Source: Isoetes taiwanensis
Taxonomy: Eukaryota > Streptophyta > Lycopodiopsida > Isoetales > Isoetaceae
Reading direction: 5' to 3'
DNA: 64,000 nucleotides
Assembly: GCA_021234155.1 (NCBI GenBank)
Contig: JAJEKV010000011.1
Coordinates: forward strand, 20,290,677 to 20,354,676
A model generated the notes under the pieces. It had not been told where the DNA came from. It did not search any database and saw nothing but the letters and a program-made list of their open reading frames with translations. Positions 1 to 9,327 of the stretch are shown here, piece after piece; the first letter of the stretch is position 1; each line of letters opens with the position of its first letter. The translations under genes were made by a program, and so were the position numbers.

Positions 1-1079
1 ACTTATGTTAAATTCTCAGTTTGTGATGACGACAAAGGCTTCGGCGTATGCGAACCAGGGCTCTGCCCTGGGAATCAACCAGGGCCTTGTTACCTACGAA
101 TCAGGTCATGTACCTTACCTTAGTTTGTGAGCAAAATTTCGAGCCTGATGTGCCGAAATTGGACTTGCAGAAGAACCTGCAAAAAAAGGATCCTGGTATA
201 ATTCAGCTTGATGTCCGCGGGAGTTCTGAAAGCTCGTTCATCTAGAAACGGGGCGAGCCTCAAAATTGGGACAGTTAGCAAGCCCACCATCAAACTCTTT
301 AGAATTTGAAATGGACCAACAAATATGCCTGAACTCTTGTACAACCCTCAGACCACTTCGATCACTCTGTTTTCCTCAAGGGAGGGCGGTGGATTCAGAA
401 CGGACGCATATAGAAGGCAAGAAGAGGAGGTTAACCCTCCCCTGAGGGTTTGTTTCCCATAATTTGCGAGAGGGGAGGGTTGACCTCCCTTAACCACAGG
501 CCCGAGCAGGTTTACACCATCAAACTGCTCTTCTGCCTCTATTCGTCATGGGCTTGAACTGTCTGATCAAACCAAGCCAAACCAAAGCACCAAACCAAAG
601 CATCCTGTAGTTTGGAACAATGAAGAAAACTCTGGAAAAAATCCCAATGGAGAGCACAGTTCCAATAAACGGAACAAATTGGCAAAATTCTTGATGTAGG
701 TCTGAGCATAAACAACAAAACTGAGCAAAATAAGGCCTGGATTGGAATCTAGCAAACCCTGAACAAGGCCCGGATTCGAATCTAGCAAACCCTGAACCCG
801 AAACCAAAAGCAAAATCTGCACTAAACGAACCTGATGGGAAGAAAACAAAAGCTCTGTCACAACCGAAATAAAAAACCACAGCTCTTGAGGAGTCGGCTG
901 CCCTTGAAGAGACGACCTCCAAGCATAGAAATTGGCCCCGATTCTGCATAGAAATCGGCCCTAAATCAGCCTCAAAGTAATCGGCCTCAAAACGTGAAGA
1001 AAAGGTATCGCAGTGCAGAGAAAATTTATGGCTATGGCGGAGCAGAGCCGCCGGAACAGAGTGTTCCCGCTGAAATCAC
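1..1079. other. Unassigned non-coding DNA
   Basis: No protein family is recognisable in any frame; the longest open frames are about 110 codons and look like chance. Two small structures are visible. Positions 427-442 and 472-487 form an inverted repeat (GAGGTTAACCCTCCCC against GGGGAGGGTTGACCTC). Positions 734-764 and 767-797 are a 33-bp-period tandem repeat whose two units differ mainly at GGCCTGG versus GGCCCGG, a CTG site. It could be the end of a transposon that starts left of the window. Confidence 0.5.
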
Positions 1080-1166
1080 ACAGAATATTCCTTAAAAAGG
1101 TATATTCGAAAGATTATTACTGTAATCTACAGAATATTCTTTGAAAAAGCATATTCGAAAGATTAT
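1080..1166. repeat. Two-unit direct repeat, about 38 bp per unit
   Basis: The unit containing AGAATATTC and ATATTCGAAAGATTAT occurs at 1,080-1,117 and again at 1,129-1,166, with a few substitutions. It lies between unassigned DNA and the hairpin at 1,292. Function unknown. Confidence 0.75.
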
Positions 1167-1291
1167 GTGATATAACCATCTTGAGATCGGACGGTTGGGG
1201 ACGGTTGGATTAATATAACCTGCAAGGGTCTGTGGTTAAAGATCCGTAATAGAGGAGCCAGGGCAATCTAAAGACTCATATACCCACGACT

Positions 1292-1349
1292 AGCCGGGAA
1301 ATGGCCGGAAAAGACATGCTAAAAAGTCTTTTCCGGCCATTTCCCGGCT
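1292..1349. repeat. Perfect 24-bp-stem hairpin with 10-nt loop
   Basis: The arms at 1,292-1,315 and 1,326-1,349 are exact reverse complements, beginning AGCCGGGAAATGGCC. The loop is ATGCTAAAAA. This is a perfect GC-containing stem at the edge of a very AT-rich block. It could be a small foldback element or the end of a larger transposon; there is no coding sequence or poly-T tract to suggest a terminator. Confidence 0.85.
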
Positions 1350-1905
1350 AAACATATCCTTCCTATATATATCTAAACATATTTCTATAAACTTTTTAGC
1401 ATATATATAAATGTAATCTTATTTATATGTAATCTTATTTATAAATATATATAAATGTAAGAAATGGTTGAAATGTATAAGATTATAAGATTAATAGCAT
1501 ATATAAATCATTTATAAAGTTATTATAAATGTAAATAAATGATTAATCATTTATTAAATGATTAATCATTTATTTAATAAGATTACATATATTATTATTA
1601 AATGAATCATTTATTATATGATTAATCATTTAATAAATGATTTAATAATCATTTAATTAATCATTTAATAAATAATTAAATAAATTTCATTAAATCATTA
1701 ATAATTTAATAAATAATTAAATAAATAATTTAAATCATTAAAAGTTTAATAAATAAAAAATAAGATTTAAAAATAAATAATAAAAGTTAAAATAACTTTA
1801 ATTAAAATTAAAAGTTAACTTTTAACTTTTATTTATTAAAAGTTATAATAATAAATAATTTATTTATTAAAGTTATAAATAAGATTATTTATTAAAGATT
1901 TGCTT
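1350..1905. repeat. AT-rich low-complexity block 1 (ATTTAATAAATGATTAAT-like)
   Basis: The block is nearly pure A/T and made of shuffled, locally palindromic words such as ATGATTAATCATTTA. It opens with TAAACATATCCTTCCTATAT, and the same phrase opens the block at 2,102. The two blocks are therefore probably copies of one AT-rich element. No open frame of interest. Confidence 0.8.
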
Positions 1906-2097
1906 GTGCCGGAAGGGATGATCGAATATCTCTGCTCCAAAAGACAGACCGTCATCTGTTTTTATAATCGATTCCGCCCTTTTTCCTTCTGAAAAGGTCT
2001 TCGCAGATTGGCTCGACCCGACCCTTTTTCTTGCAGAACACTCTGGATAAAGGCCGATGCTATTCCAGTTCCCCTTTTTTGATCCACGACCCCATCT
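1906..2097. other. Unique spacer between AT-rich blocks
   Basis: About 190 bp of ordinary base composition between two AT-rich blocks. No family or motif recognised. Confidence 0.5.
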
Positions 2098-2690
2098 TTC
2101 TAAACATATCCTTCCTATATATAAGATATAGGAAAAGACTTTTTAGCATAAACATATATAGCATATATTTATTTAGCATTTATAAATGTAATCTTATAAA
2201 TAAATAAGATAAGATTAATAAGATTAATAGCTTATATTTATAAATGTAATCTTATAACTTTATAAGATTAATAAATGATTAATAGAACCACTTAAATGAT
2301 TAATCATTTAATAAATGATTAATTAAATGATTATTAAATAAATGATCATTTATTAAATAAATGAAATCATTAAATAAATTAATCATTTAATAATTATAAT
2401 CATTAATTATTAATTAATCATTTATAATTATTTATTTAATCATTTATAATCATTTATTTAATTAAATGATTTAATTAAATCATTTATTAAATAAATGATT
2501 ATTTAATAAATGATTAAATAAATTATTAATAAATGATTATTAAATGATTTATAATCATTTAATAAATGATTAAATAAATGATTAATCATTTAAATATTAT
2601 AATCATTTAATAAAGATTAATGGATTCATTTATCTTATAAAGATTTATAAGATATGATTTATAAATGTAATCTTATCTTAACATATATAA
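2098..2690. repeat. AT-rich low-complexity block 2
   Basis: Same word composition and same opening phrase (CTAAACATATCCTTCC) as the block at 1,350. It is filled with ATTTAATAAATGATT words that can pair with each other in many registers. It looks like a second, diverged copy of the same AT-rich element. Confidence 0.8.
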
Positions 2691-3251
2691 GGCAGTCCCA
2701 TTTTTTGTTTGATTCTAATATTTTTTCCCCAGCAATAAGTTTAGGGGCGACACGTGGATGAGTTTCTAAAGCGGCGACACGTGTCCTTAAAACAAAATAA
2801 ATGAAAATAAAAAAAAAAAAAGCTGCGTCCCTTCCTTGGTCTGCAAGCAATCCGGCAGGATTGCAATCCGGCCCTGCTCAACGGCATGGACTCATTCGAA
2901 GGCCCATCCTTCTGTTTCCACAAAGCCCAGGAAAAGGATCCGACATTCTTCCTCTCCAAGGAATCCTTCCTCTGCAACAATCCTTCAGACCGTCTTTGCC
3001 GCATTTGCTTTTCTCAAGCTTATTAGGGCTAATCTTGAGGAGGATTGCGGGCGGCTCTTTTATTATGTGCATTCTCGCTCTATTTGCACATCCGAGCTCT
3101 ACTGCGAATGCAATCTATGGCTCAACGGCCGACATTGGTAATTTTCTCCGGCTCTAGTTTAACGAGCTCACGGGTCATTTTGGGAGTCCGAGAAATGTGG
3201 GTTATTGTGTGCTTGCTGCAGATAATGCATCGGTGGAGATCATTCTTTGTC
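2691..3251. other. Unassigned segment with two G-box motifs
   Basis: Two CACGTG cores (GACACGTGGA near 2,751 and GACACGTGTC near 2,774) lie about 23 bp apart. G-box/ABRE pairs of this kind occur in plant promoters, but the open frames downstream (about 2,801-3,157 and 2,836-3,141 on the plus strand) match nothing I know and overlap one another. The pair may be chance or part of a transposon, so promoter function is speculative. Confidence 0.3.
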
Positions 3252-3494
3252 AAAGCGGACCCGTTTCTAATTTGATAAAGTGAACATTATTTCGACAAAG
3301 AGAGGATTCTCCGATTGATTACGATGCCATCAATCGGCATCCATTAAACCCTCGACGGGTTTTGTTGTGCATGACATGCACAACAAAACCGTCGAGGGTT
3401 TAATGGATGCCGCCATTCGGCATCGTAACCAAATCGAAATCCTCTTTGTCGAAATAATGTTCACTTTATCAAATTAGAAACGTGGCTCCGCTTT
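3252..3494. mobile_element. 243-bp foldback palindrome (MITE-like)
   Basis: Two arms of about 120 bp are near-perfect inverted repeats meeting at about 3,374 (TGCATG-A-CATGCA). The outer ends read AAAGCGGACCCGTTTC and GAAACGTGGCTCCGCTTT. Mismatches are few, for example CCATCAATC against GCCATTCGG near the middle. No coding capacity. The palindrome abuts the broken end of retroelement copy A exactly, so it either inserted into that copy or marks the rearrangement that truncated it. Confidence 0.8.
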
Positions 3495-3498
3495 AGAA

Positions 3499-3744
3499 AC
3501 CAGACATCCCCAAGTGTGTAATGATAGAGTTGCTGGCCTCATTGACTCCCATCTCCTGTGTGATGATGTGCCGATGCAATTCCATGTCGAGAATGCAAGC
3601 AATGACTGTCTGTACCGCTTGATTAGGCGCAGGGCTAGGTATACGTCCATATCCGATGCTTGTTAGTTGTTGATACCATTGTATAGGATTGTTGGCCATT
3701 TCCATGTTACTGATAGGCTCAGTCTGGTGATAGTCCCCTCGTTC
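3499..3744 (-). pseudogene. ORF1 exon 2, N-terminal fragment (copy A)
   Basis: An open frame runs from the splice acceptor at 3,745-3,746 (TTCTATAG then GAACGAGG on the minus strand) through an internal ATG at 3,703-3,705, giving MEMANNPIQWYQQLTSIG and onwards, to the truncation at 3,499. The protein is the start of the ORF1 protein found in copies B and D. Here it is cut after about 80 residues, at a point corresponding to GMSGF. No function known; see the copy B entry for the full protein. Confidence 0.7.
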
Positions 3745-5429
3745 CTATAGAACAAAGTTCTTAGTAAATCATAGCCACGAATATTTTCTACCAACTATGG
3801 TAAAGCTAATTTACTCAAGATTCTTAATGACATGAACAGAAATGTAAAATGTGCAGAAGCAAGTGCCAACGACTGGGATATGGTAGGAATAAGATTTAAA
3901 CTTCATACTGGTTGAACCAGTAACCCGAAATCATAGAATATATATAGAGCCTGAGCCTAAACCATGCCCGAAGGCCAAGTTCAAGTCCAGACATCCAAAA
4001 CCAGTCCAGGATTTCCTGTGACATGGTCGGATTCATCGGTTCCTGTTTTTATACAAGGAGAACCTTAAATCATATTCCATCCCATTCCCATGCATTGACC
4101 ATAAAGTCTAAATAATTAGCTTATTACCAGCAAGCTTTAAACCTTAGTTCATAATCAGAACATACCTGTAGTATCCCATACATATTCTATAGGCCAGTAT
4201 CCATTTTTAAATCACTCTATACCTTCCTGTCAGATTTAGCTTTATTATCAAGTTCAAGTTCAGACATGCAAACTTTTGAATCATATTCATACCATTTCTA
4301 AACACTGAAGTTGTTTTCAAGACCATAGAACTTTCCTATTATATGCTTTTACTAATTATAGGCCTTTTCTGATCGATACATGTGAATATTATTTACTTTG
4401 TTTATTAGTTAACCAGAAACTATAAACTGCTTTAGTCCACCCAGATGGCTTAAGCATTACTTTGATCGAAGTCTACTTCAGATGACTCTGTTCATTCATT
4501 CAATTTTTTAACCATTCTTTAAACAGTAAAGCTTTACCTAAGTATTAAGATGAGCTGTGGTGGTACAGAAATCAGTCCTAGACATTTCATCATTTCCTTC
4601 AATTATCAGCAATATTTAACTAAAAAAAATATAACATATATATTCGAAATATTGTCTGCCAATACCATACATGCTTAAAAATATGTTTATGGATGCCAAA
4701 ATTCAAAAGATAAGTAGGGTGCTGTAAACTCCATACATAGATAGCATAGCTATATTTAAATCATGGTCTTTGAAAGTTACTTTGCGGATGGCTCTCGCAT
4801 TTGCAGCAAAAAAGATTGGGATAGTAGTATGACCTGAACATCTTGTACATTACCCTCATCTGATAATAATTAAGACTGCTAAGTCTGATAGCCAAAACTT
4901 GATTGAAAAAGGTTCTTTTGAAAAGTAGACATTCCTCTGAGTGTACTAATTCCCTTTGCTTATCCAACCTATGATAAAAGATAGAGTATGTAGATGAAAC
5001 ACCGGTTACCTGCAGCAAACATCCAACTATTAGCCAAAGAAGGGTAAAGCTGAACATGCTAGCAGGTAAGCAATGGTATTTCATGGCTTATCGCCCTTCA
5101 ACATATACAGAAACTTCAATCCATACAGAAATTTCAATTAACACAGAAATAGTCATTACAAAGGTTCAGAAGGATCACTTCCTGTTTACATGCAATCAGC
5201 CATATTCGTCCTCCACAGTTTTTGCTTGTATTTCATTGAAGTATAGGAGCTGTCCACTGGTGGTCAGATCTGAATGGCTAAATCCTCCAAAAATATTCCT
5301 AAATACGACTTATCTCTAAGTATACTCTACCATTTCCATATCAAGGTATTTGTGCAGATTTATCTAAGCCCTCCCCATATTTTTTTTATTGTATGATGCA
5401 TATAAATAAAATGAGAACTTCTAAGAAAC
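3745..5429 (-). other. Intron of the retroelement (copy A)
   Basis: This separates the SAP-like exon from ORF1. On the minus strand it starts GTTTCT after CAG at 5,430 and ends TTCTATAG at 3,745. It is AT-rich with stops in all frames except a 107-codon minus frame (4,761-5,084), which I take as chance. The differences from copy B (10,969-12,655) cluster at CAG/CTG sites. Confidence 0.6.
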
Positions 5430-6095
5430 CTGGTTAAGAGGGATTTCTCCATCAAGGGACTCGTCAACTTGACTTGTGTTGATGCCACTAACTGCTCCAG
5501 GGAATGTTTGATCCAGAGTTGTTGCTGCTGTCATCTTGCCCTTAGCCGTCTGATCCTGAAAGCTCAAAACTGCCTGCCTTTTTCCACAACCTTCTCTTTT
5601 CTTGGCATATATGTCAATCCCAGCTTTGATAGCCATTTGTTCCAGTTCAGATTTCTTCATATTAGCTCCATCATTCTTTCCAATAAAACTACAATCTACT
5701 CCAGCTTCCTTTAGCATTTCCAGAATATCCAACTTCGTTGGCTTTTTGTTGAGAGATCCTTCTGGTCTCGTCATTTCGTCACAGGGGGAAGCGCCAACAA
5801 GATTAGCGCCTTCAGCAAATTCTGCCCACTTCACTTCTGCTATAGTTAATTTACCAAAGGCCAGAGAAGGCGGACCACCCATTTTACAGATTATAAATAA
5901 GCAGAAGGCTTGCAAAATGATCACGTACCCGGCTCTTTCATGGCGCCAAAACAGAGTGGTTGTGATTTTAAGTTTCACAGCAGCTGTACCGTTGGAAATA
6001 CAGAGAGTATTATTGCCAAAACGGCTAGAACAGAGTACCTTGGATTCCTTAATCCATGCTAGATGTCGCCGTCCTTTGAAGATATCTTCCGCCAT
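5421..6095 (-). CDS. SAP-like exon 1 protein of the retroelement (copy A)
   Basis: The minus-strand frame starts MAEDIFKGRRHLAWIKESK and runs 224 residues. Its C-terminal half has two short helical segments resembling SAP motifs, around KPTKLDILEMLKEAGVD and MKKSELEQMAIKAGID. SAP domains bind AT-rich DNA, which would suit an element living in (TA)n. The frame ends at a stop a few codons past CAG|GT at 5,430. Splicing there would join it in phase to ORF1. Copy B has the same protein with four extra N-terminal residues (MAVA). The SAP call is by eye and uncertain; the middle (LFWRHERAGYVIILQAFCLF) looks hydrophobic or intronic. Confidence 0.55.
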   Translation of the reverse strand: MAEDIFKGRRHLAWIKESKVLCSSRFGNNTLCISNGTAAVKLKITTTLFWRHERAGYVIILQAFCLFIICKMGGPPSLAFGKLTIAEVKWAEFAEGANLVGASPCDEMTRPEGSLNKKPTKLDILEMLKEAGVDCSFIGKNDGANMKKSELEQMAIKAGIDIYAKKREGCGKRQAVLSFQDQTAKGKMTAATTLDQTFPGAVSGINTSQVDESLDGEIPLNQVS

Positions 6096-6785
6096 CGCAC
6101 TGCCACTGTAACCCTAGCTTCTTGCTTTGTGTATAGCTCTGTTGTTTCGGAACCCTAGTATACGATTATCTATCGACCCAAGATAGACATTGTTAGGTGC
6201 CTTTGAATAGCTATGCACCCCATGTCAATTTCAAAATCTTCCCTTGTGCGAAAGATTTAGTCAAGATATAAACCCTAGTAACGTGTTCATTAGAGCCATA
6301 GTCCTAATTATTCCGCCTTTATTTTCTTTATACATGCATAACAATATTACTACCTTCACCATAGAGAAAACCCCATAAGGGGAAATCGGTCAATTTGTTG
6401 CTAAGGGTTATTAACTTTAGTTGAGGCCATCCTATTTTTCTTTTTTAGTTTTTTAATTTAACAGTAAAATGTTCAATGGTCTTTATTTTCCATGCAAATT
6501 TATACTGTCCTAGCCTTGCGTGGTATAATGTTAGAATTCCATAACCATTACCCTCAATGCATATTACCTTATGTAGTAAGAGAATTCCATTACCATTGAC
6601 ATAGGACTATTAATCTACGTGGGGTAAAACAATTAGTATAAAGTGGCCAACAACAAGTTAAACCTATGGTCAATACTATTTCAATGGTTAAGTGTAGTAC
6701 CTTCAGTCCTGGTGTCCTAAAGAAGCCTTAGAACCTTAGATCATTTTTTGTTCTCCTTTTGTTCAACAAAACTAGTCAATCTTTT

Positions 6786-6787
<2 letters not shown>

Positions 6788-6833
<46 letters not shown>

Positions 6834-6842
6834 ATATATATA
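6788..6842. repeat. (TA)n tract joining copies A and B
   Basis: Mostly TA dinucleotides with a few TGTA variants. The 5' end of copy A is on its left and the 3' end of copy B on its right, with no other DNA between. Confidence 0.95.
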
Positions 6843-6849
6843 AATTTTG

Positions 6850-6939
6850 CCTACCTCCTCCCGGGAGGAAAGGTAGGTCCCTTATTATGAAATACAGGGA
6901 GGTGAGGGGTCCCTATATTTCATAGGGACCAACCTCACC
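6850..6939 (-). promoter_or_regulatory. Twin hairpins at the retroelement 3' end
   Basis: CCTACCTCCTCCCGGGAGG...AGGTAGG (6,850-6,877) forms one stem. GGTGAGG GGTCCCTATA...CATAGGGACC AA CCTCACC (6,901-6,939) forms a second, longer stem. TTATGAAATACAGGGA (about 6,884-6,900) can alternatively pair with TCCCTATATTTCATA, so two folds compete. The block is kept in copies C (15,866 on) and D (22,640 on). It is probably the RNA structure recognised by the RT at the 3' end; that role is inference. Confidence 0.7.
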
Positions 6940-6994
6940 ACCTGACTCATATTTTAACTATGAATTGTTTCTACTTTTCGTCATAAACTACAAT

Positions 6995-9206
6995 CTATTT
7001 AAGCCAGTGATAATTAATAAATTTGGGAGGAATGTCATACCTTAGTTTACGTAATTCTCTGATCATTGTGCTGATATCATATCGTAATCCTGGAAAGTCA
7101 TTATCTTTCAATGCTTTGTACAGGGTCCTCCAGACATCTTTAGCTTTAAAGCCTTTTAGAATGAAAGCCACAACTAGTTTTTTAAGATCTTCAGCAGCAG
7201 AAATTGGATTGCTGTGCACATATAAGTATGGTAGTACCTGCGAGATCAGCACGTTGCACGCCATAATGTATGGTCTACAGCTATTGGCGTGCACAAATTT
7301 AGTTGCAGTAAAAGGAAGCTTGTCACGCTTATCATATCTGTATGTGCAGTACGTTCGTGTTCCAGGTTTAAGATTTCTATGGTCATGTTAAGGAAATTAA
7401 CCTTTCTACCACTGCTACAATCAGCTCCTAAAACTGTCCAATACTCCGTTTCATCCTTGATCTTAAGGATGTTTAAGTCATAAATGCTTCTATCACTTTC
7501 CTTGCGGGAGATATTTCCAATGTTGAGATAATCCCTGATGAAGAAGCTGTTTATCCCAATCAGATCATCCATGTACCTACTAGTGTGTTTGAAAGAACTT
7601 GCTTCTAGGAATTTTTCTTCTTTACAGAGATCAATAACGAACTTAAGTTCAAAGAAGGCTAGATATAAATTGCACCAGGAAGGGCTGCACGGAAAGCCCA
7701 TAGGTATCCCCTTGACCTGTCTCCATATGCTACTTCCCATTTTAAGAAAACAGCATTTTATCAACCAATTATTGATGTTACAGAATTTAGAAAGGCTCAT
7801 CATGGTCCACTTCTTACCCTTGGGGTTTATTTTCTTCCAGGATATTACAACTGAATCATTAGGACCATATGAGTACCACATATTATTACTTTTGTTTACC
7901 CTCTTCTGGCTCGCCCAAACCATATTACATATTTCTTCCATAACATGGCATAACCCGTACACCCCCTTTATGGGAATGTTTTCATAGCATTTAGCTATAT
8001 CACAAACAAAAAGGTCATAAATCTTATTGGGGAGGTTAACTGCCAGATCGTATATTGAGTTGATTACCCAAGAGGCCTTAATCTCATACTGCCCTGAATA
8101 GTTAAATTCCACACATACGTCATTGCAGATTTTAGGCCATAAATCAAGTATAGTGTTCAGTCCTGCTGCCACAAGTGATGCTAAGTTAGAGAAAATGCTA
8201 TTATGTGCATTAGTAATCCACCTATATTCTTTCTTGTGGGCCTTATATATGCCGAGTAGATAGGGCAACTCCTTGCTGTTACTGTTGAATTCTCCCACAA
8301 GTGTGATGATGTCCATTCAATTTGTTCCACTACCTCTGTTTCAGTGAACTCAGTTTTTTCAAAATCCTCACTTTTCAGCCTCTTGTATGCCTCCTCCCTA
8401 ATATGCATAGGGCATATAAAGGAGGGATTGTTAGCAGCCTTATCTACTCCCGCTATGTAGAAATTGTTTTTGAGCCACTCAATATTCTTAACCACTTCCT
8501 CATCCTCTATAAGAAACTTAACCTTGTTCACTCTGTTCTTATTGACAGCTTCAATAGCTAGAATTTCGGATACCATCAGAATTTCCGCCTTGCATCTGTT
8601 AATAGTATCATTGTCAATGTTTGTAAGAGAAAATCTGTGTAGCCTGAAGAACTGCTCAATAGTATTTCTCAACTCTTTCTTAAACAGTTTAATAGTGAAT
8701 GGATGGTCTGGAATATGGTTAAGACCCTTACTAAACATATTTCTTAGTGCTGTATGATGCACAATATCAATATCAGTAGTTCTGATATGTCCTATGTCTT
8801 GATCAATAAATCTGGCCAAAGTGGGATTCCCACATGGGCATTTCATACTTTCATTCATGGCAAAGACCATCTTAGGTTTATAGAACATGGTCTTTAGATT
8901 GCCCACATATTTCCATCCAAATGTAGAGTCCTCATACATTTTTACTCCATTGTCCCCAAAATATTTGAGGAGCACTTGCTTAAAGACAGTAGTGAACTTA
9001 ATTCTCCCGACCATTTTAGAGAAGAAGGAAAAATGAATGTATTTTTTATTTTTATTTTCCTTCTCGCTTGCGAGAATCCAATCTCCATCCTCACCAAGTG
9101 TCAAAACTCTCTTTATCTGTGAGAAAAGTATAGTATTGTTGTCATGATCAAACTTGATCAGGAAAGTAATGCCTAGAAAGGCATTGGAGTATGCGTGTAC
9201 GATATG
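6995..9206 (-). pseudogene. Reverse transcriptase of Penelope-like type (copy B)
   Basis: Minus-strand frame opening after TAG at 9,207-9,209. The N-terminal part has CPCGNP and GHIRTTDIDIV, then GVDKAANNPSF. The RT core has KAHKKEYRWI (motif 2 region), [13 protein letters not shown] (motif A Asp), [16 protein letters not shown] (motif B), YMDD (motif C) and FLNMTIEI. The first in-frame ATG lies well inside, so the start is probably supplied by splicing or an N-terminal extension. One base is missing near 8,316 and others near 7,350 and 7,300 compared with copy D, giving apparent frameshifts. No GIY-YIG endonuclease motif is visible at either end. It would copy element RNA into DNA at the insertion site. 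Confidence 0.8.
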
Positions 9207-9327
9207 CTATCCCCCCCTTTTTTTAAAAAAAACTTTTTTGAAAAAACAGTAATTAAAACATATTTACTAAAGTAGAACAACTGTATTACTTGAAATCAAA
9301 AACAAGAATATTTGTGTCATTAGAAAC
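9207..9327 (-). other. ORF1-RT junction, possible small intron
   Basis: GTAAGT (9,326-9,331) overlaps the ORF1 stop codon, and TTTTCTCACAG (ending 9,118) lies inside the RT N-terminus. A G-run/A-run homopolymer patch sits between them. These look like splice sites, but with the bases as given the phases do not agree: the GTAAGT donor is phase 2 and the acceptor phase 0. Either another donor is used, the RT is translated separately, or the sequence has an error. Confidence 0.4.

Larger units (their letters stand above)
3495..6787 (-). mobile_element. Penelope-like retroelement, copy A (5' portion only)
   Basis: This matches 10,724-14,012 of copy B over its whole length at high identity and keeps the element's 5' end, which reads CCAAAAGATTGACTAG on the minus strand, next to (TA)n. 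It contains the SAP-like exon, the long intron and the first part of the ORF1 exon, then stops at 3,495 against a foldback palindrome; the rest of ORF1 and the RT are missing. It sits head to tail with copy B, separated only by a (TA)n tract. Tandem partial copies are a known habit of Penelope-like elements. Confidence 0.85.

Noticed and set aside
1350-2690. AT-rich blocks as a CRISPR array, centromere satellite or replication origin
   Set aside because: No regular spacer-repeat spacing and no fixed unit; the blocks look like AT-rich transposon bodies.
5056-5319. Plus-strand frame MLAGKQWYFMAYRPSTYTET (also at 12,282)
   Set aside because: It lies antisense within the retroelement intron, is frameshifted in copy B, and has no known relatives.
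5602-6111. Long plus-strand frames opposite the SAP-like exon and opposite ORF1/RT
   Set aside because: They are antisense shadows of the minus-strand coding frames; composition and conservation favour the minus strand.
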